Shown here: in pieces, positions 30,726 to 40,194 of the stretch
Layout of the letters: each line of letters starts with the position of its first letter
Position numbering within the stretch: position 1 is the stretch's first letter
Assembly (NCBI RefSeq): GCF_000373645.1
Contig: NZ_KB892013.1
Coordinates: 124,001 to 188,000 of the forward strand
Origin: Streptomyces sp. ATexAB-D23
Lineage (GTDB): Bacteria; Actinomycetota; Actinomycetes; Streptomycetales; Streptomycetaceae
Direction of reading: 5' to 3'
DNA: 64,000 nucleotides
Notes under the pieces: model-generated
The model's input: only the letters and a program-made list of their open reading frames with translations
What the model was told of the DNA's origin: nothing
Databases searched by the model: none
Position numbers and translations under genes: made by a program

Positions 30726-31673
30726 TCAGTGCGCGGCGAGCAGTTCTCCGTACCAGGCGAGTGTGGCGTCGAGGGTGGCCGGCATCGGGTTCGGGGCGAG
30801 GCCGTACGCCTTCTCGATGGCCGATGAGTCGACGATCTGCGCCTCCGTGTGCTGGTAGAACATCTCGGCGTACTCCGCCATGAACACCTCGTCGAACGGG
30901 CCGAACGGGCGCGGCTCCGCGACGACGGTGAGGTTCAGGGGGCGGCCGACGCGCTCCGCCACCAGGTCCAGGATCCGGCGGGTGGTGAGCGCGGGCGCCG
31001 TGGGCAGGTGCCAGACGCGGCCGTCCCCGTCCGGGTTCCCGCCGAGCGTCGCGAGGCCCGCCGCCACGTCGCCGATGTACGTGTAGCTGTGCGGCAGGTC
31101 GATGTCGCCGAGCGCCGGGACCTCTCCCCCGGTGAGCGCTGCCGGGAAGACCGCCCCGCCGAGAGTGGAGTTGAGGACGCCGGGGCCGACGAAGTCGGCG
31201 GACCGGCCCAGCACGACGCGCAGCCGGCCCGCTTCGTGGGCGGCGAGGTAGCCGGTGTCCAGCTCCGCGCGCATGCGGCCCTTGCGGGTGGTCGCGTTCC
31301 ACGGGGTGTCCTCGGTCATCACCGCGCCGTGCGTCTCGCCGTACGGGTAGAGCGTGTCGAGGACGACGAGGCGGGCGCCGGCCGCCTCGGCCGCCGCGAG
31401 GACGGCCCGCTGGATGCGGGGCATGACCTCGACCTGGAGGTGATAGCCGACGTTCACGCAGTGGTAGGCGACCGCCGCCCCGTCGAGCGCGGCGCGTGCT
31501 CCCTCGGTGGTCGACACGTCGGCGGCGAACCGCTGGACGCCGGCCGGGGCGTCCCCGCCGCCGGACCGGTCCACCAGTCGGACCTGGTGGCCCCGCCGGA
31601 TCAGCTCCGCGGCGAGCGCGGTGCCGGCGGGGCCGGCGCCGAGGACTACGTGGAGATCACGTGCTGCGGTCAT
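30726..31673 (-). CDS. NAD(P)-dependent epimerase/dehydratase family oxidoreductase
   Basis: The 315-residue short-chain-type protein has an N-terminal Rossmann motif VVLGAGPAGTALAAELIRRG and a central YPYGETHG segment, the usual place of the catalytic Tyr in extended SDRs, although the classic YxxxK is altered (LDTLYPYG). LPHSYTYIGDVAAGL is typical of the extended family. The ATG at 31673 is preceded by GGGAG at 6 nt. Further open frame upstream overlaps the promoter and is discarded. It is divergent from a TetR gene and is probably its regulatory target. The substrate is unknown. Confidence 0.82.
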   Translation of the reverse strand: MTAARDLHVVLGAGPAGTALAAELIRRGHQVRLVDRSGGGDAPAGVQRFAADVSTTEGARAALDGAAVAYHCVNVGYHLQVEVMPRIQRAVLAAAEAAGARLVVLDTLYPYGETHGAVMTEDTPWNATTRKGRMRAELDTGYLAAHEAGRLRVVLGRSADFVGPGVLNSTLGGAVFPAALTGGEVPALGDIDLPHSYTYIGDVAAGLATLGGNPDGDGRVWHLPTAPALTTRRILDLVAERVGRPLNLTVVAEPRPFGPFDEVFMAEYAEMFYQHTEAQIVDSSAIEKAYGLAPNPMPATLDATLAWYGELLAAH

Positions 31674-31718
31674 GAGGACTCCCGTGATTGCTGGTGACTG
31701 CTCATCGCTTTCGTTATT

Positions 31719-31748
31719 GACCATAACTCTTGCGATAGCGCGTCGCAA
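31719..31748. promoter_or_regulatory. Operator and promoter between epimerase and TetR genes
   Basis: TTGCGA-N7-TCGCAA (31730-31748) is a perfect inverted repeat of the size expected for a TetR dimer. On the minus strand TTGCGA (31743-31748) is also a -35 box, with TATGGT (31720-31725) 17 nt away as the -10 for the epimerase gene. Confidence 0.6.
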
Positions 31749-31803
31749 TAGCCCTTGTTAGACTCCGTAACTGAAGTGAGCTTGCCTAGCGAGAGGGCCG
31801 GGA

Positions 31804-32523
31804 ATGGCGGAGACGCAGCAGGGGCCGCGGGCCCGGTACCGGGAGCAGACCCGGGCGGAGATCAAGGAAGTGGCGCTGCGGCAGCTCGCCGACGGTGGCG
31901 TGGCGGCGCTCGCGCTCACGCGGATCGCCAAGGAGATGGGCCTGTCGGGCCCCGCTCTCTACCGCTACTTCGCCAGCCGCGACGACCTGCTGAGCGCCCT
32001 GATCCGGGACGCGTACGACGACGCCGCCACCGCGATCGGCGCGGCGGCGGCCACGGCCGAGGACCGGGCCCCGCGTGAGCGGCTGCGTGTACTGGCCGGG
32101 GCCTACCGCGGCTGGGCGATCACCCAGCCGCACCGCTATCTGCTGATCCAGGGCTCTCCGGTGCCGGGGTATGTGGCCCCCGCCGACACCCTGGAGCGCG
32201 CCCGTGCCGTGCTCGGGCCGTTCCTGCCGGTGTTCGCGGGCGGTTCGCCGGGGGCGGGTGTGGCCTCGGTGGTGGACCGGATGACGGCATGGCTGGAGGC
32301 GGACGCCGGCGTGGGCGCCTGGGTGGCCGGCTACGCGCCGGACACCGCGGGCGACCCGCAGACGTCGGCCGCCGCACTGGCCGGCGCGCTGCTGGCGTGG
32401 GCGCAGTTGCACGGGGCGGTGGGCCTGGAGGTGGCGGGGCAGTTCGCGGGCATGGGCCATGACGGTCAGACCCTGCTCGCGGCCCAGACCGGCATGCTGG
32501 CGGACGCCTTCGGCCTGGAGTGA
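31804..32523 (+). CDS. TetR-family transcriptional regulator
   Basis: The 239-residue regulator has an N-terminal TetR HTH (IKEVALRQLADGGVAALALTRIAKEMGLSGPALYRYFASRDDLL, about residues 20-63, given here in part as the recognition region LSGPALYRYF). A C-terminal ligand domain (WAQLHGAVGLEV) of the WHG type follows. AGAGGG precedes ATG 31804. It probably represses the divergent epimerase gene and itself through the palindrome at 31730-31748. The effector is unknown. Confidence 0.9.
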   Translation: MAETQQGPRARYREQTRAEIKEVALRQLADGGVAALALTRIAKEMGLSGPALYRYFASRDDLLSALIRDAYDDAATAIGAAAATAEDRAPRERLRVLAGAYRGWAITQPHRYLLIQGSPVPGYVAPADTLERARAVLGPFLPVFAGGSPGAGVASVVDRMTAWLEADAGVGAWVAGYAPDTAGDPQTSAAALAGALLAWAQLHGAVGLEVAGQFAGMGHDGQTLLAAQTGMLADAFGLE

Positions 32524-32538
32524 GCCGTCCGCAACGCG

Positions 32539-32574
32539 CCTGCCGCGCCCGGTCGTCGGACCGGGCGCGGCAGG
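32539..32574. terminator. Perfect 16-bp stem-loop between convergent genes
   Basis: The arms CCTGCCGCGCCCGGTC and GACCGGGCGCGGCAGG pair perfectly around GTCG. It lies 16 nt after the TetR stop and 25 nt beyond the convergent beta-helix gene, so it serves both strands. Confidence 0.85.
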
Positions 32575-32598
32575 TGTACGGCTGCTGGGCGGCGGGTG

Positions 32599-34797
32599 TC
32601 AGGGGTGGACGAGCACCTGGGACAGGGCAACCCGGCCCGTGCCGGACGTCACGATCCGCACCGTGCGGGTCCGGCTGTCCAGGTTCACGACGGTGGGGCG
32701 CAGCGCCTTGCCGCTGACGTGGACGGTGGCGTCGTCGGTGACGATGTCGAAGTCGGCGGTGGTGGAGGAAGCGTCGTTCCAGACCTCGACCTGCCGGATG
32801 CGGCGTACGGCTCCCAGGTCCACCTGCCACCAGGCGCCGTCCTCGGAGAGGGTCGCGGTGTCGGTGTTGGTGTCGGCGTCCAGGGCGAGACCGGCCGTGG
32901 CCGTGCCGTCGGTGGAGGACTGGGTGGCCGTGCCCTTACGCGCCAGGTCGGTGCGCAGTTGTTCGACCGGGCCGCCGTGCGCGCCGGCGCGGGCCGCGAC
33001 GGCGAGGGCCGCCGCCGGGAGCCGGTCGAGACCGGTGTGGTTGCCCGTCATGACGGAGCCCGTCCCGCCGAGTTCGGGTGCGGCGGTGTCGGTCCAGTTG
33101 CCGCGCGCGGTGTTCTCGATGCCGTAGTCCGCCCAGTTGGAGACCCACTTGTAGCCGATGCGGGTGATGACGTTCTTCTCGACGGTGATGTGCGAGGACT
33201 GTTCGTCCAGGTAGATGCCGTTGCCGTCGCGCTCGGTGTTGCCGTACGCGGAGCGGTTGATGTAGTTGCCGCTCAGGACCGTGCCGGGCTGTGCGCCCTG
33301 GGTGTAGATGGCGCCGCCGTCGTGCTGCTGGCGCGCGACCTCCATGACGTCGGTGATGCGGTTGTCCGTCACCTTGTTGTCGCGGAGCACGGACTTCTGC
33401 GCCTCGGGCTGGTTCCAGCCCCAGCCGACGGAGATCGCGGAGTACGGGAGGTGGTCCAGGCTGTTGTGGTCGATCGTCAGCTCCGCCTCGTAACCGGCCC
33501 AGATGCCGACCGCGTCGGTGTACTCGACGCCGGTGCGGCTGATGGTGTTGTACGCGACGGTGTTGCGCTCCCCGGCGAGCGGGGCTTCGGGCATCGGCTC
33601 GGTGTCACCGACGTACACCGCGCCCGAGGAGAGGTCGGTGAACGTCGAACGGGTCAGCGCGCTGTCCTTCGTGCCGGCTTCCAGGATCGCTCCGGCGCCG
33701 CCGAGGTGGGTGAACCGGCCGGTGTCGATGGTCACCCGCCGGCCGCCGCGTACGGTGACCGCGGCGGCGGGCTTGGTGTAGTAGCGGCCCGCGTGGTCGA
33801 CGGGGCCGGTGGCACCGGTCAGGGTGAGACCGGCCTGCATGCCCGCGTAGCCCTCGTCGGTGTCGGGCTGCCGGTACGCCGCGTAGGCGAAGCCGATGCC
33901 GCTGACGGTGATGTCGTGACCGCCGTCGATGACGAGCAGCTGTTCGGTGCGCGGGGTCACGGCGCGCGCGTGGCGCATGTTCTCGCCGCGGCGCGGCAGG
34001 TAGGTGACGGTGCGGCCGGCCGAGTCCCAGACGAACTCACCGGGCTGGTCGAGGAGTTCGGGCGCGTTCTCGAAGAAGGCGACGCCGCTGTAGCGGGTGG
34101 AGTCGACGGCCGTGGAGTCCCACGCGGGGCCGGTGCGGTCGGTTCCGCTCGCGGAGTTGGTCCAGCAGGGCTGGGCGAAGGTGAGGGTGTCGCCGCTGAC
34201 GTCCGCGATCCGGCAGTGGTAGTTGCGCCACCGGACGCGGATGACGGCTTCGGCGTCGGTGGGGCGCTGCCAGTGGTCGATGCCGGTCGCGGTGGCGCCG
34301 GTCATGCCGGTGGCGGTGGCGTCGCAGGTGCTCGCGGGGCAGGCGTCGCCACGGGCGCGGGTCGCGCGCCGGCCGTCGATGAAGAGCTGGCGCGGGGTGG
34401 TGCCGGCGGGGACGGCCGCGCTCCAGGTGCCGTCGGTCTTCTTCCGCCAGCCGGTGATGTCCTGGCCGCCGGAGAGGACGGGGTGGGCGCCGGGGGCCGC
34501 GGCCCAGGTGGTGCCGGAGTCCGCGGCGCCGAGCCTCAGGGGCGCGTCGAGCCGGTAGGTACCGTCCTTCAGGAGTACGCGGACGGCCCGCCGGGTCTCG
34601 GTGCGGGCCAGGTCGCGGGCGCCCTCGGGGGTGCAGGGGCGGGCGGCGGTGCAGGAGGTGCCCCGGCCGTCGGGGGCGGCGTACAGGGTGCGGGCCCCGG
34701 GAGCGGCCCCGGCGGCGGGGGCGGCGAGAAGGGCGGCCAGGAAGACCGCGGTGGCGGTGGCGGCGGTGGCGCGTACGACGTTCAGGGGGCGGTTCAC
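32599..34797 (-). CDS. Secreted right-handed parallel beta-helix protein with C-terminal discoidin-like domain
   Basis: The 732-residue exported protein has a Sec signal (cleavage near AAGAAPG, about residue 32) and then a long parallel beta-helix of the Pec-lyase/GH type. Seen are LLKDGTYRL, a poly-repeat region rich in N-I/V-S turns such as HNSLDHLPYSAISVGW and NKVTDNRITDV, and a C-terminal F5/8-type carbohydrate-binding module (ALDADTNTDTATLSEDGAWWQVDLG). It is probably a secreted polysaccharide-active enzyme, but the active site cannot be named. GTG 34797 overlaps the peptidase stop by 4 nt. It is the last gene of the operon that also holds a sugar importer. Confidence 0.85.
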   Translation of the reverse strand: MNRPLNVVRATAATATAVFLAALLAAPAAGAAPGARTLYAAPDGRGTSCTAARPCTPEGARDLARTETRRAVRVLLKDGTYRLDAPLRLGAADSGTTWAAAPGAHPVLSGGQDITGWRKKTDGTWSAAVPAGTTPRQLFIDGRRATRARGDACPASTCDATATGMTGATATGIDHWQRPTDAEAVIRVRWRNYHCRIADVSGDTLTFAQPCWTNSASGTDRTGPAWDSTAVDSTRYSGVAFFENAPELLDQPGEFVWDSAGRTVTYLPRRGENMRHARAVTPRTEQLLVIDGGHDITVSGIGFAYAAYRQPDTDEGYAGMQAGLTLTGATGPVDHAGRYYTKPAAAVTVRGGRRVTIDTGRFTHLGGAGAILEAGTKDSALTRSTFTDLSSGAVYVGDTEPMPEAPLAGERNTVAYNTISRTGVEYTDAVGIWAGYEAELTIDHNSLDHLPYSAISVGWGWNQPEAQKSVLRDNKVTDNRITDVMEVARQQHDGGAIYTQGAQPGTVLSGNYINRSAYGNTERDGNGIYLDEQSSHITVEKNVITRIGYKWVSNWADYGIENTARGNWTDTAAPELGGTGSVMTGNHTGLDRLPAAALAVAARAGAHGGPVEQLRTDLARKGTATQSSTDGTATAGLALDADTNTDTATLSEDGAWWQVDLGAVRRIRQVEVWNDASSTTADFDIVTDDATVHVSGKALRPTVVNLDSRTRTVRIVTSGTGRVALSQVLVHP

Positions 34798-36260
34798 GCG
34801 GTGGCCTTCCAGTCGGGGTGACCGGGCATGGGCGGGTTCACGGCCCCGAAGAGCCAGTCGCGCAGGAACGCGTCGAGTGACATGTCACGTGTGACATCCA
34901 CGGTGTGACGGATGAAGGCCTCGGTGGTGTAGGTGGAGTCCTTGTAGCGCTTCACCCACTCGCGCATGACCTTGTCGAAGGCGCGCCCGCCGATCCGCAG
35001 GTTCAGGGCGTACAGGACGAGGGCGCCGCCGTCGTAGATGTTGGTGCCGCCGAGCGCGTCCGGCCGTCCGGGCGGGCCGTCGGCGGCGCGGACGGCGTCG
35101 AGCTTCTCGTAGGTGGCCTTCATCTTGTCGGCGAGTACGGACCAGCCGCGCTCCTCGCCGTACAGCCCCGCGTAGTACACGGCGGGGCCCTCGTTGAGCC
35201 AGGCCTGCTGCCAGTCGTGCGGGGTGACGGAGTCGCCGAACCACTGGTGGACGAGTTCGTGGACCATGGTGGTCTCGTAGCCGGGCTGCCCCTGGGCGTT
35301 GGGCTTGAACCAGCTGGTGGCGAAGAGCGAGAGGGTCTGGTTCTCCAGGGCGTCGGTGTAGCCGTCGTAGATGTGCAGCCCGTACACGGAGAACGGGTAA
35401 CGTCCGAACTTCGCCTCCAGCCAGGCCAGATGGTCGGCGGTGCGGGCGACGACCGGGGCGTAGGTGTCCTCCTGGCCCTGCGGGACGATATGGCGCAGGG
35501 GAAGGCCGCGGTGGCTGCTGCCGTACAGGTAGGTGCCCTTGACGACGGCGATGCCGATGAGCTCGGTGGCCATGCGCTCGCGGAGGGCGAAGTGCCAGAC
35601 GGTGGAGCCGTCGGCGCGCGGGGTGCGGTGGGTGAGTTCGCCGTTGGCGGTGGCGACGAAGCCCTTGGGGGCGGTGATGTGGAAGGTCCACGTCGCCTTG
35701 TCGGACGGGGTGTCGTTGCAGGGCAGGAAGGTGTCGGCGCGGGAGGACTGGGCGGCCGACGCGAAGCCGCCGTCGCTGCCGAAGTTCCAGCCGGTCAGGC
35801 CGAGCCGGGGCGCCTTGCCGTTGCCCCGGTAGCGGATCTCGACCGTGAACGCCTGGTGGTCGCGGAGGGGGCGGGCGGGGGTGACCGTCAGCTCCTGGCC
35901 GCTCTGGCCGGGCGTCAGTTCCCAGCGGGCGGGGCGGCCGGCGACGGTGACGGAGTCGATGGTGTGGCCGTCGGTGTCGAGGTTGAAGGCGGAGAGGTCC
36001 TGGGTGGCCTTCGCGCTGATCTTCACGATTCCGGTGAAGTCGTACGTCACCGGGGTGAAGTCGAAGGTCAGGTCGTAGTGGGTGACCTGGTAGCCGCCGT
36101 TGCCAAGCGTGGGGAACAGGGGGTCGCCGACGCCGTCGGAGCCGGGCTCCGGGGCGAATTGGTGCGGCCGTGCCAGGGCCGGGGTGCCGAGGGCGGGTAC
36201 GGCGGCCGCTGCCGCCACGGTGGCACCGCCGAGTGCGAGGACCTTGCGTCGTGTCGTCAC
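34794..36260 (-). CDS. Secreted M1-family metallopeptidase (gluzincin)
   Basis: The 488-residue Tat-exported (TTRRKVLALGG) peptidase has an N-terminal M1 beta domain (YDLTFDFTPVTYDFTG) and the zinc motif HELVHQWFG (His334, Glu335, His338). The third ligand is Glu357 in LNEGPAVYY. The usual GAMEN motif is seen as DALENQTL. The large C-terminal domain of aminopeptidase N is absent, so it is a short secreted form. GTG 36260 overlaps the binding-protein stop by 4 nt (GTGA). Coupling to a sugar importer suggests that it removes peptide from a glycoprotein or peptidoglycan-like substrate. Confidence 0.9.
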   Translation of the reverse strand: MTTRRKVLALGGATVAAAAAVPALGTPALARPHQFAPEPGSDGVGDPLFPTLGNGGYQVTHYDLTFDFTPVTYDFTGIVKISAKATQDLSAFNLDTDGHTIDSVTVAGRPARWELTPGQSGQELTVTPARPLRDHQAFTVEIRYRGNGKAPRLGLTGWNFGSDGGFASAAQSSRADTFLPCNDTPSDKATWTFHITAPKGFVATANGELTHRTPRADGSTVWHFALRERMATELIGIAVVKGTYLYGSSHRGLPLRHIVPQGQEDTYAPVVARTADHLAWLEAKFGRYPFSVYGLHIYDGYTDALENQTLSLFATSWFKPNAQGQPGYETTMVHELVHQWFGDSVTPHDWQQAWLNEGPAVYYAGLYGEERGWSVLADKMKATYEKLDAVRAADGPPGRPDALGGTNIYDGGALVLYALNLRIGGRAFDKVMREWVKRYKDSTYTTEAFIRHTVDVTRDMSLDAFLRDWLFGAVNPPMPGHPDWKATA

Positions 36261-37930
36261 TTCTTCCCCTTCTGGAAGGCTTCCTCGAACTCACCGCGAG
36301 CCTTCTCGCCGCCCTTGGCCAGGTAGTCCTTGACCAGCTGGTCGTAGGCGGACATGGGCTTGCGGCCGGAGATGATGTCCTTGAGGGCGTCGCTCTTGAG
36401 CGTGCCGAGGCTGCCCGAACCCTTGGAGTCCCAGGTGGGCGAGGAGTACTGGAGCGTCGGGTCCGGCACCATCATCGGGATCATCCTGGTGAACGTGTCG
36501 TGGACGTGGCGCACGCCCTGCTCGGAGTCGGCGCTGAAGATCGCCGGCACCGCGGACGCGGCGAACTTCCAGGGCACGGTGACGTCCTGGGTGCCCTGCT
36601 TGGTCAGGGCCGGGTTGCCCTGGGCGTCACGGGTGAAGTCCCGTCCTTCGACGCCGTAGTTGATGAGGGTGTACTCCAGACTGCCGAACGGCGAGGCCGC
36701 GAAGTCGGCGAAGGCCAGGATCTCCTTGACGCGGTCCCCGGACGCCTTGCTGATGTGGGTGTTCTGGAGCGCGACGTTGTCCATCCAGGCGACGGCGTCC
36801 CTGCCGACCGGGACGAAGGGGCGCGGGTCGTACTTCTTGTCGATCGCCTTCATCGCGGCGATGTAGCCGACGCCCGGCGCCAGGTACGTGGGCATCCCGT
36901 CGTACACGTAGGCGCCCTTGCCGTTCTTGAACATGTCCGTGTACTGGGCCTTCTGCGCCCCGGACATCTGGAGGGTGCCCGGGTAGTAGCAGCCGGCCTT
37001 GTACAGCAGGCGGGCCGTCTCCACCGCCTTGCGGTACTCGGGCGTCTCCAGGTCGGCGGTGAACTTGCCGGTCTTCTCGTCCAGCCGCCAGAAACTGGGC
37101 GCGCCCGCCGACATCGCGAGCATGGTGGTGGCGCCCGCGATGATCGCGTACTGGTCCTTCTTGGGGCGGGTCAGCTCCTTGCACACCTCGACGAAGCGGT
37201 CGAGGTCGGTGATCTGGTCCAGGCTGGTGACACCGACCTCCTCGAAGAGGTCGTGGCGGTAGACCCCGGCGCCGCCGGTTCCGGTGCGGGCGATGGGGAT
37301 GCCGTAGAGCTTGCCGCCGAAGATCGCGCCCTGCCAGGCGCCCTTGGGGATCGCGGCGAGGTTGGGATAGTCCTTGATCGCGTCCCCGGCGAGGTGCGGG
37401 GTCAGGTCGGCGCACTTCGCCCGGAGGAAGGCGGACTTGTTGTCGACACCGCCACTCTCCGGGTACATGAAGAGGTCGGGCAGGCTGTCGCTGGCGACCA
37501 TGGTGGAGAACTTGGTGCCGTAGTCGTCGGCGGGCACGGCCGTGATGTTCACCTGGCCGCCGAGGAGCTTCTCGATCTCCTGCCAGGCGGCGTTCTTGCC
37601 GCGCGAGGGCGGCGGCGGGGAGAACGTCTCCATCGTGGCGCTGATCGGCTTCGCGCCCTTGAGCGGGGTGTTCTTCGTGGCCCGCAGCGGCTTGGCCGGG
37701 TAGCTGAAGAAGCCCTGCGGGACGCCGGCGGCGGTGCCTTCGAGGTCGGGGTTGAGCCCGATGTTGCGGATGGCGCTGTTCGGGAGCAGGGACGCGCTCT
37801 TGGCCTCTGCCTTCGCGGTCGTGCCGCCGTCGCCGCAGGCGGCGAGGAGCGGGGCGGCGGCGAGTGAGAGGCCGACGCCGGCGCCCAGGCGGAAGAGCGC
37901 TCTGCGGTTGATGGGGGTGGGGCTCGGCAC
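36257..37930 (-). CDS. Extracellular solute-binding lipoprotein, LplA/CUT1 type
   Basis: The 557-residue receptor has a Tat signal (NRRALFRLGAG) and a lipobox with Cys32 (LLAAC). The body is a family-1 binding protein of the large LplA type that binds oligosaccharides (PDLFMYPESGG, GIPIARTGTGGAGVYRHDL, TPEYRKAVETARLLYKAG). GTG 37930 has AAGGAG at 6 nt. It is followed by the M1 peptidase with a 4-nt overlap, and preceded by the two permease genes after a 51-bp gap. This type, with LplB/YtcP-like permeases, is used for polysaccharide-lyase products such as unsaturated uronides. Confidence 0.92.
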   Translation of the reverse strand: MPSPTPINRRALFRLGAGVGLSLAAAPLLAACGDGGTTAKAEAKSASLLPNSAIRNIGLNPDLEGTAAGVPQGFFSYPAKPLRATKNTPLKGAKPISATMETFSPPPPSRGKNAAWQEIEKLLGGQVNITAVPADDYGTKFSTMVASDSLPDLFMYPESGGVDNKSAFLRAKCADLTPHLAGDAIKDYPNLAAIPKGAWQGAIFGGKLYGIPIARTGTGGAGVYRHDLFEEVGVTSLDQITDLDRFVEVCKELTRPKKDQYAIIAGATTMLAMSAGAPSFWRLDEKTGKFTADLETPEYRKAVETARLLYKAGCYYPGTLQMSGAQKAQYTDMFKNGKGAYVYDGMPTYLAPGVGYIAAMKAIDKKYDPRPFVPVGRDAVAWMDNVALQNTHISKASGDRVKEILAFADFAASPFGSLEYTLINYGVEGRDFTRDAQGNPALTKQGTQDVTVPWKFAASAVPAIFSADSEQGVRHVHDTFTRMIPMMVPDPTLQYSSPTWDSKGSGSLGTLKSDALKDIISGRKPMSAYDQLVKDYLAKGGEKARGEFEEAFQKGKK

Positions 37931-37981
37931 CTGGATCTCCTTGGAAGAGGGAAAGGAAGGAGTGGGGGGCGGTGGCTGCGC

Positions 37982-38938
37982 TCAGCCCTTGACTGCGCCG
38001 GTGAGCACGCCCTTGGTGAAGTAGCGCTGGAGGAAGGGGTAGACGCAGAGGATCGGTACGACGGCGATCACCAGGACCGCCATCTGGACGGCCTGCTGCG
38101 GGGCGAGCACTTCGCCGGCCGAGGCCGCGTTGAGGCTCTGGCCCTGGAGGACGTAGGTCCGCAGCACCATGGGCAGCGGCCACTTGTCGGAGTCGTTGAG
38201 GTACAGGAGCGAGTTGAAGAAGGCGTTCCAGTACGTCACCGCGTAGAAGAGGCTGATCACGGCGAGGACGGCCTTGGACAGCGGCAGGACGATACGCACC
38301 AGGATGCGCAAGTCGCCGGCTCCGTCGACCTTGGCGGCGTCGTACAGCTCCTCCGGCAGGTTCATGAAGAAGGAGCGCAGGACGACCAGGTTGAAGGCGC
38401 TGACCAGGGTGGGCATGACGAGCGCCGCGTAGGTGTCGTACAGGCCCAGTCCCTTGACCAGGAGGAAGTTCGGGATGATGCCGGCGTTGAACAGCATGGT
38501 GAACAGGGCCGTCATCAGGATGAAGCGGGAACCGGTCACGTCGCGGCGGGAGAGTCCGTACGCCATGCCGACGGTGACGAGCAGGCTGGCGAGGGTCCCG
38601 AACACGGTGATGCCGACGGAGACGATCAGTGCCCGGGTGACGACTCCGCCCGTGAAGATCGTGCGGTAGGCGTCGAGGGTGGGGTGGTCGGGCCACAGCA
38701 CGAGGCCGGAGCTCTTGATGATGTCGGTCTGCGAGGCGAAGCTCGTCCCGATGACGCCGACCAGGGGGTAGGCGACGGCGAGCACGACCACGACGACGGC
38801 GACGGCCTTCGCGGTCTGGCCGATCCGGGTCGGGCGCTCCATCCACGGCGGCCGGCCGTCGGATGTGCGCAGGGGGGCGGGTCGGGGCGCGGGTCCGGTG
38901 GTCCGGGCCGTGGCGCGCGTCTTCTCAGCGGTCAGCAC
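37982..38938 (-). CDS. Carbohydrate ABC transporter permease, YtcP/LplC type
   Basis: The 318-residue second permease has six membrane segments and an EAA loop (PEELYDAAKVDGAGDLRILVRIVLP), with the C-terminus QRYFTKGVLTGAVKG typical of LplC/YtcP. GTG 38938 overlaps the first permease gene by 14 nt. With the LplB-like permease and the binding protein it forms a CUT1 importer lacking its own ATPase gene. Confidence 0.92.
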   Translation of the reverse strand: MLTAEKTRATARTTGPAPRPAPLRTSDGRPPWMERPTRIGQTAKAVAVVVVVLAVAYPLVGVIGTSFASQTDIIKSSGLVLWPDHPTLDAYRTIFTGGVVTRALIVSVGITVFGTLASLLVTVGMAYGLSRRDVTGSRFILMTALFTMLFNAGIIPNFLLVKGLGLYDTYAALVMPTLVSAFNLVVLRSFFMNLPEELYDAAKVDGAGDLRILVRIVLPLSKAVLAVISLFYAVTYWNAFFNSLLYLNDSDKWPLPMVLRTYVLQGQSLNAASAGEVLAPQQAVQMAVLVIAVVPILCVYPFLQRYFTKGVLTGAVKG

Positions 38939-39938
38939 CGCGGTACACCCCTTCGTGGCCGAGTCGGTGGGCGAACTTGTTGGCGCCCAGCACGAGTGCG
39001 GTGCCGATGACCGCCTTGACGAGTCCGACGGCGGCGGCGACGCCCCAGTCGTTGTCCTTGATGCCGTGGTAGTAGACGTAGGTGTCGAGGACCTCGCCCG
39101 CGTCCGGTCCGACCGCGTCGCGCTGGAGCAGGATCTGCTCGAAGCCGACGGAGAGGATCTGGCCGAGGTTGAGGATGAGCAGCAGGATGAGTACGGGGGC
39201 GATGCCGGGCAGCGTGACGTGCCACAGGCGGCGCCGGGGCCCGGCCCCGTCGATCGCGGCGGCCTCGTACTGCTGCCGGTCGATGTTGAGGAGGGCCGCG
39301 AGGATGATGATCGTGCCCCAGCCGGCGTCCTTCCAGGCCACCTGGAGGGTGAGCAGCCAGGGGAAGGCGTCGGGGTCGCTCATCATGTCGTAGCGCGGCA
39401 GTCCCAGGCCGCCCAGGAAGTCGGGCAGCACTCCGGCGCCGCCCAGGATCTGCTGGAAGATCGAGACGATGATGACCCAGCCGATGAAGTGCGGCAGGTA
39501 GACGACGCTCTGCACGAAGCGCCGGATGCGGTCGCTGGCGATGCTGTTGAGCAGCAGGGCCAGGGCGATGGGTATGGGGAAGAAGAACACCAGCTGGACG
39601 AGGGCGATCTCCAGGGTGTTGAACGTGGCGCTCCAGAAGGCCGGTTCGCTGAACGCCGCGGTGAAGTTGGCGAAGCCCACCCACACGCTGTGCATGTATC
39701 CGAGGTACGGCTGGTAGTCCTGGAACGCCACCACGTACCCGAGCAGTGGCACGTAGTGGAAAACGATGAAGTAGAGCAGGCCGGGCAGGGTGAGCAGCAG
39801 CATCACCCGGTCGCGTTTGATGCGCTGTCCGAGCGTGAGCCGGTGCGGTGCGGCGAGGGCCGGGCCGGCCTGCGGGGCGGGTTCTTCGCCCCGCTTTCGC
39901 CGCTTTCCGCGCGGCAGCGGGGGTGCTGTGTCAGCCAT
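38925..39938 (-). CDS. Carbohydrate ABC transporter permease, LplB type
   Basis: The 337-residue first permease has a basic N-terminus (RGKRRKRGEE), then six membrane segments beginning about residue 45 (VMLLLTLPGLLYFIVFHYVP). It has an EAA loop (RQQYEAAAIDGAGPRRRLWHVTLP). ATG 39938 is chosen over open frame further upstream, which passes through the promoter; only a weak AGGAC precedes it. It starts the five-gene operon (two permeases, binding protein, peptidase, beta-helix protein) and is divergent from the 2-hydroxyacid dehydrogenase/LacI pair. Confidence 0.92.
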   Translation of the reverse strand: MADTAPPLPRGKRRKRGEEPAPQAGPALAAPHRLTLGQRIKRDRVMLLLTLPGLLYFIVFHYVPLLGYVVAFQDYQPYLGYMHSVWVGFANFTAAFSEPAFWSATFNTLEIALVQLVFFFPIPIALALLLNSIASDRIRRFVQSVVYLPHFIGWVIIVSIFQQILGGAGVLPDFLGGLGLPRYDMMSDPDAFPWLLTLQVAWKDAGWGTIIILAALLNIDRQQYEAAAIDGAGPRRRLWHVTLPGIAPVLILLLILNLGQILSVGFEQILLQRDAVGPDAGEVLDTYVYYHGIKDNDWGVAAAVGLVKAVIGTALVLGANKFAHRLGHEGVYRGADR

Positions 39939-39985
39939 GGTGCGTCCTGTTCGGCTGGGTGGCGCGTGGTGAGCCTTCTGCGGCG

Positions 39986-40010
39986 GCAAGTTAGTAAGCG
40001 GTTAACCCAA
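39986..40010. promoter_or_regulatory. LacI-type operator candidate A (shared AACCGCTTAC core)
   Basis: On the minus strand GGTTAACCGCTTACTAAC contains AACCGCTTAC (39994-40003 on the plus strand as GTAAGCGGTT). The same ten bases occur at 42500-42509. The core is pseudo-palindromic around a CG centre, like LacI-family sites, and lies in the 256-bp gap upstream of the importer operon. Confidence 0.5.
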
Positions 40011-40194
40011 GCGTCAAGGGATCCGGGCGAACGTCTTCGTCATGTGATCCCTCTCGGCGGGAATTCCGGGCGAATGAATGACCAAAAAGCCGCATGTTCC
40101 GCACATTTGGTGAGCGACCGAGCTTGACGGTCGGCCGCCGACCTCCTTAGCGTGCCGGTCATTCCATAGAACGCGATTACTATCCGGAGGCAGG

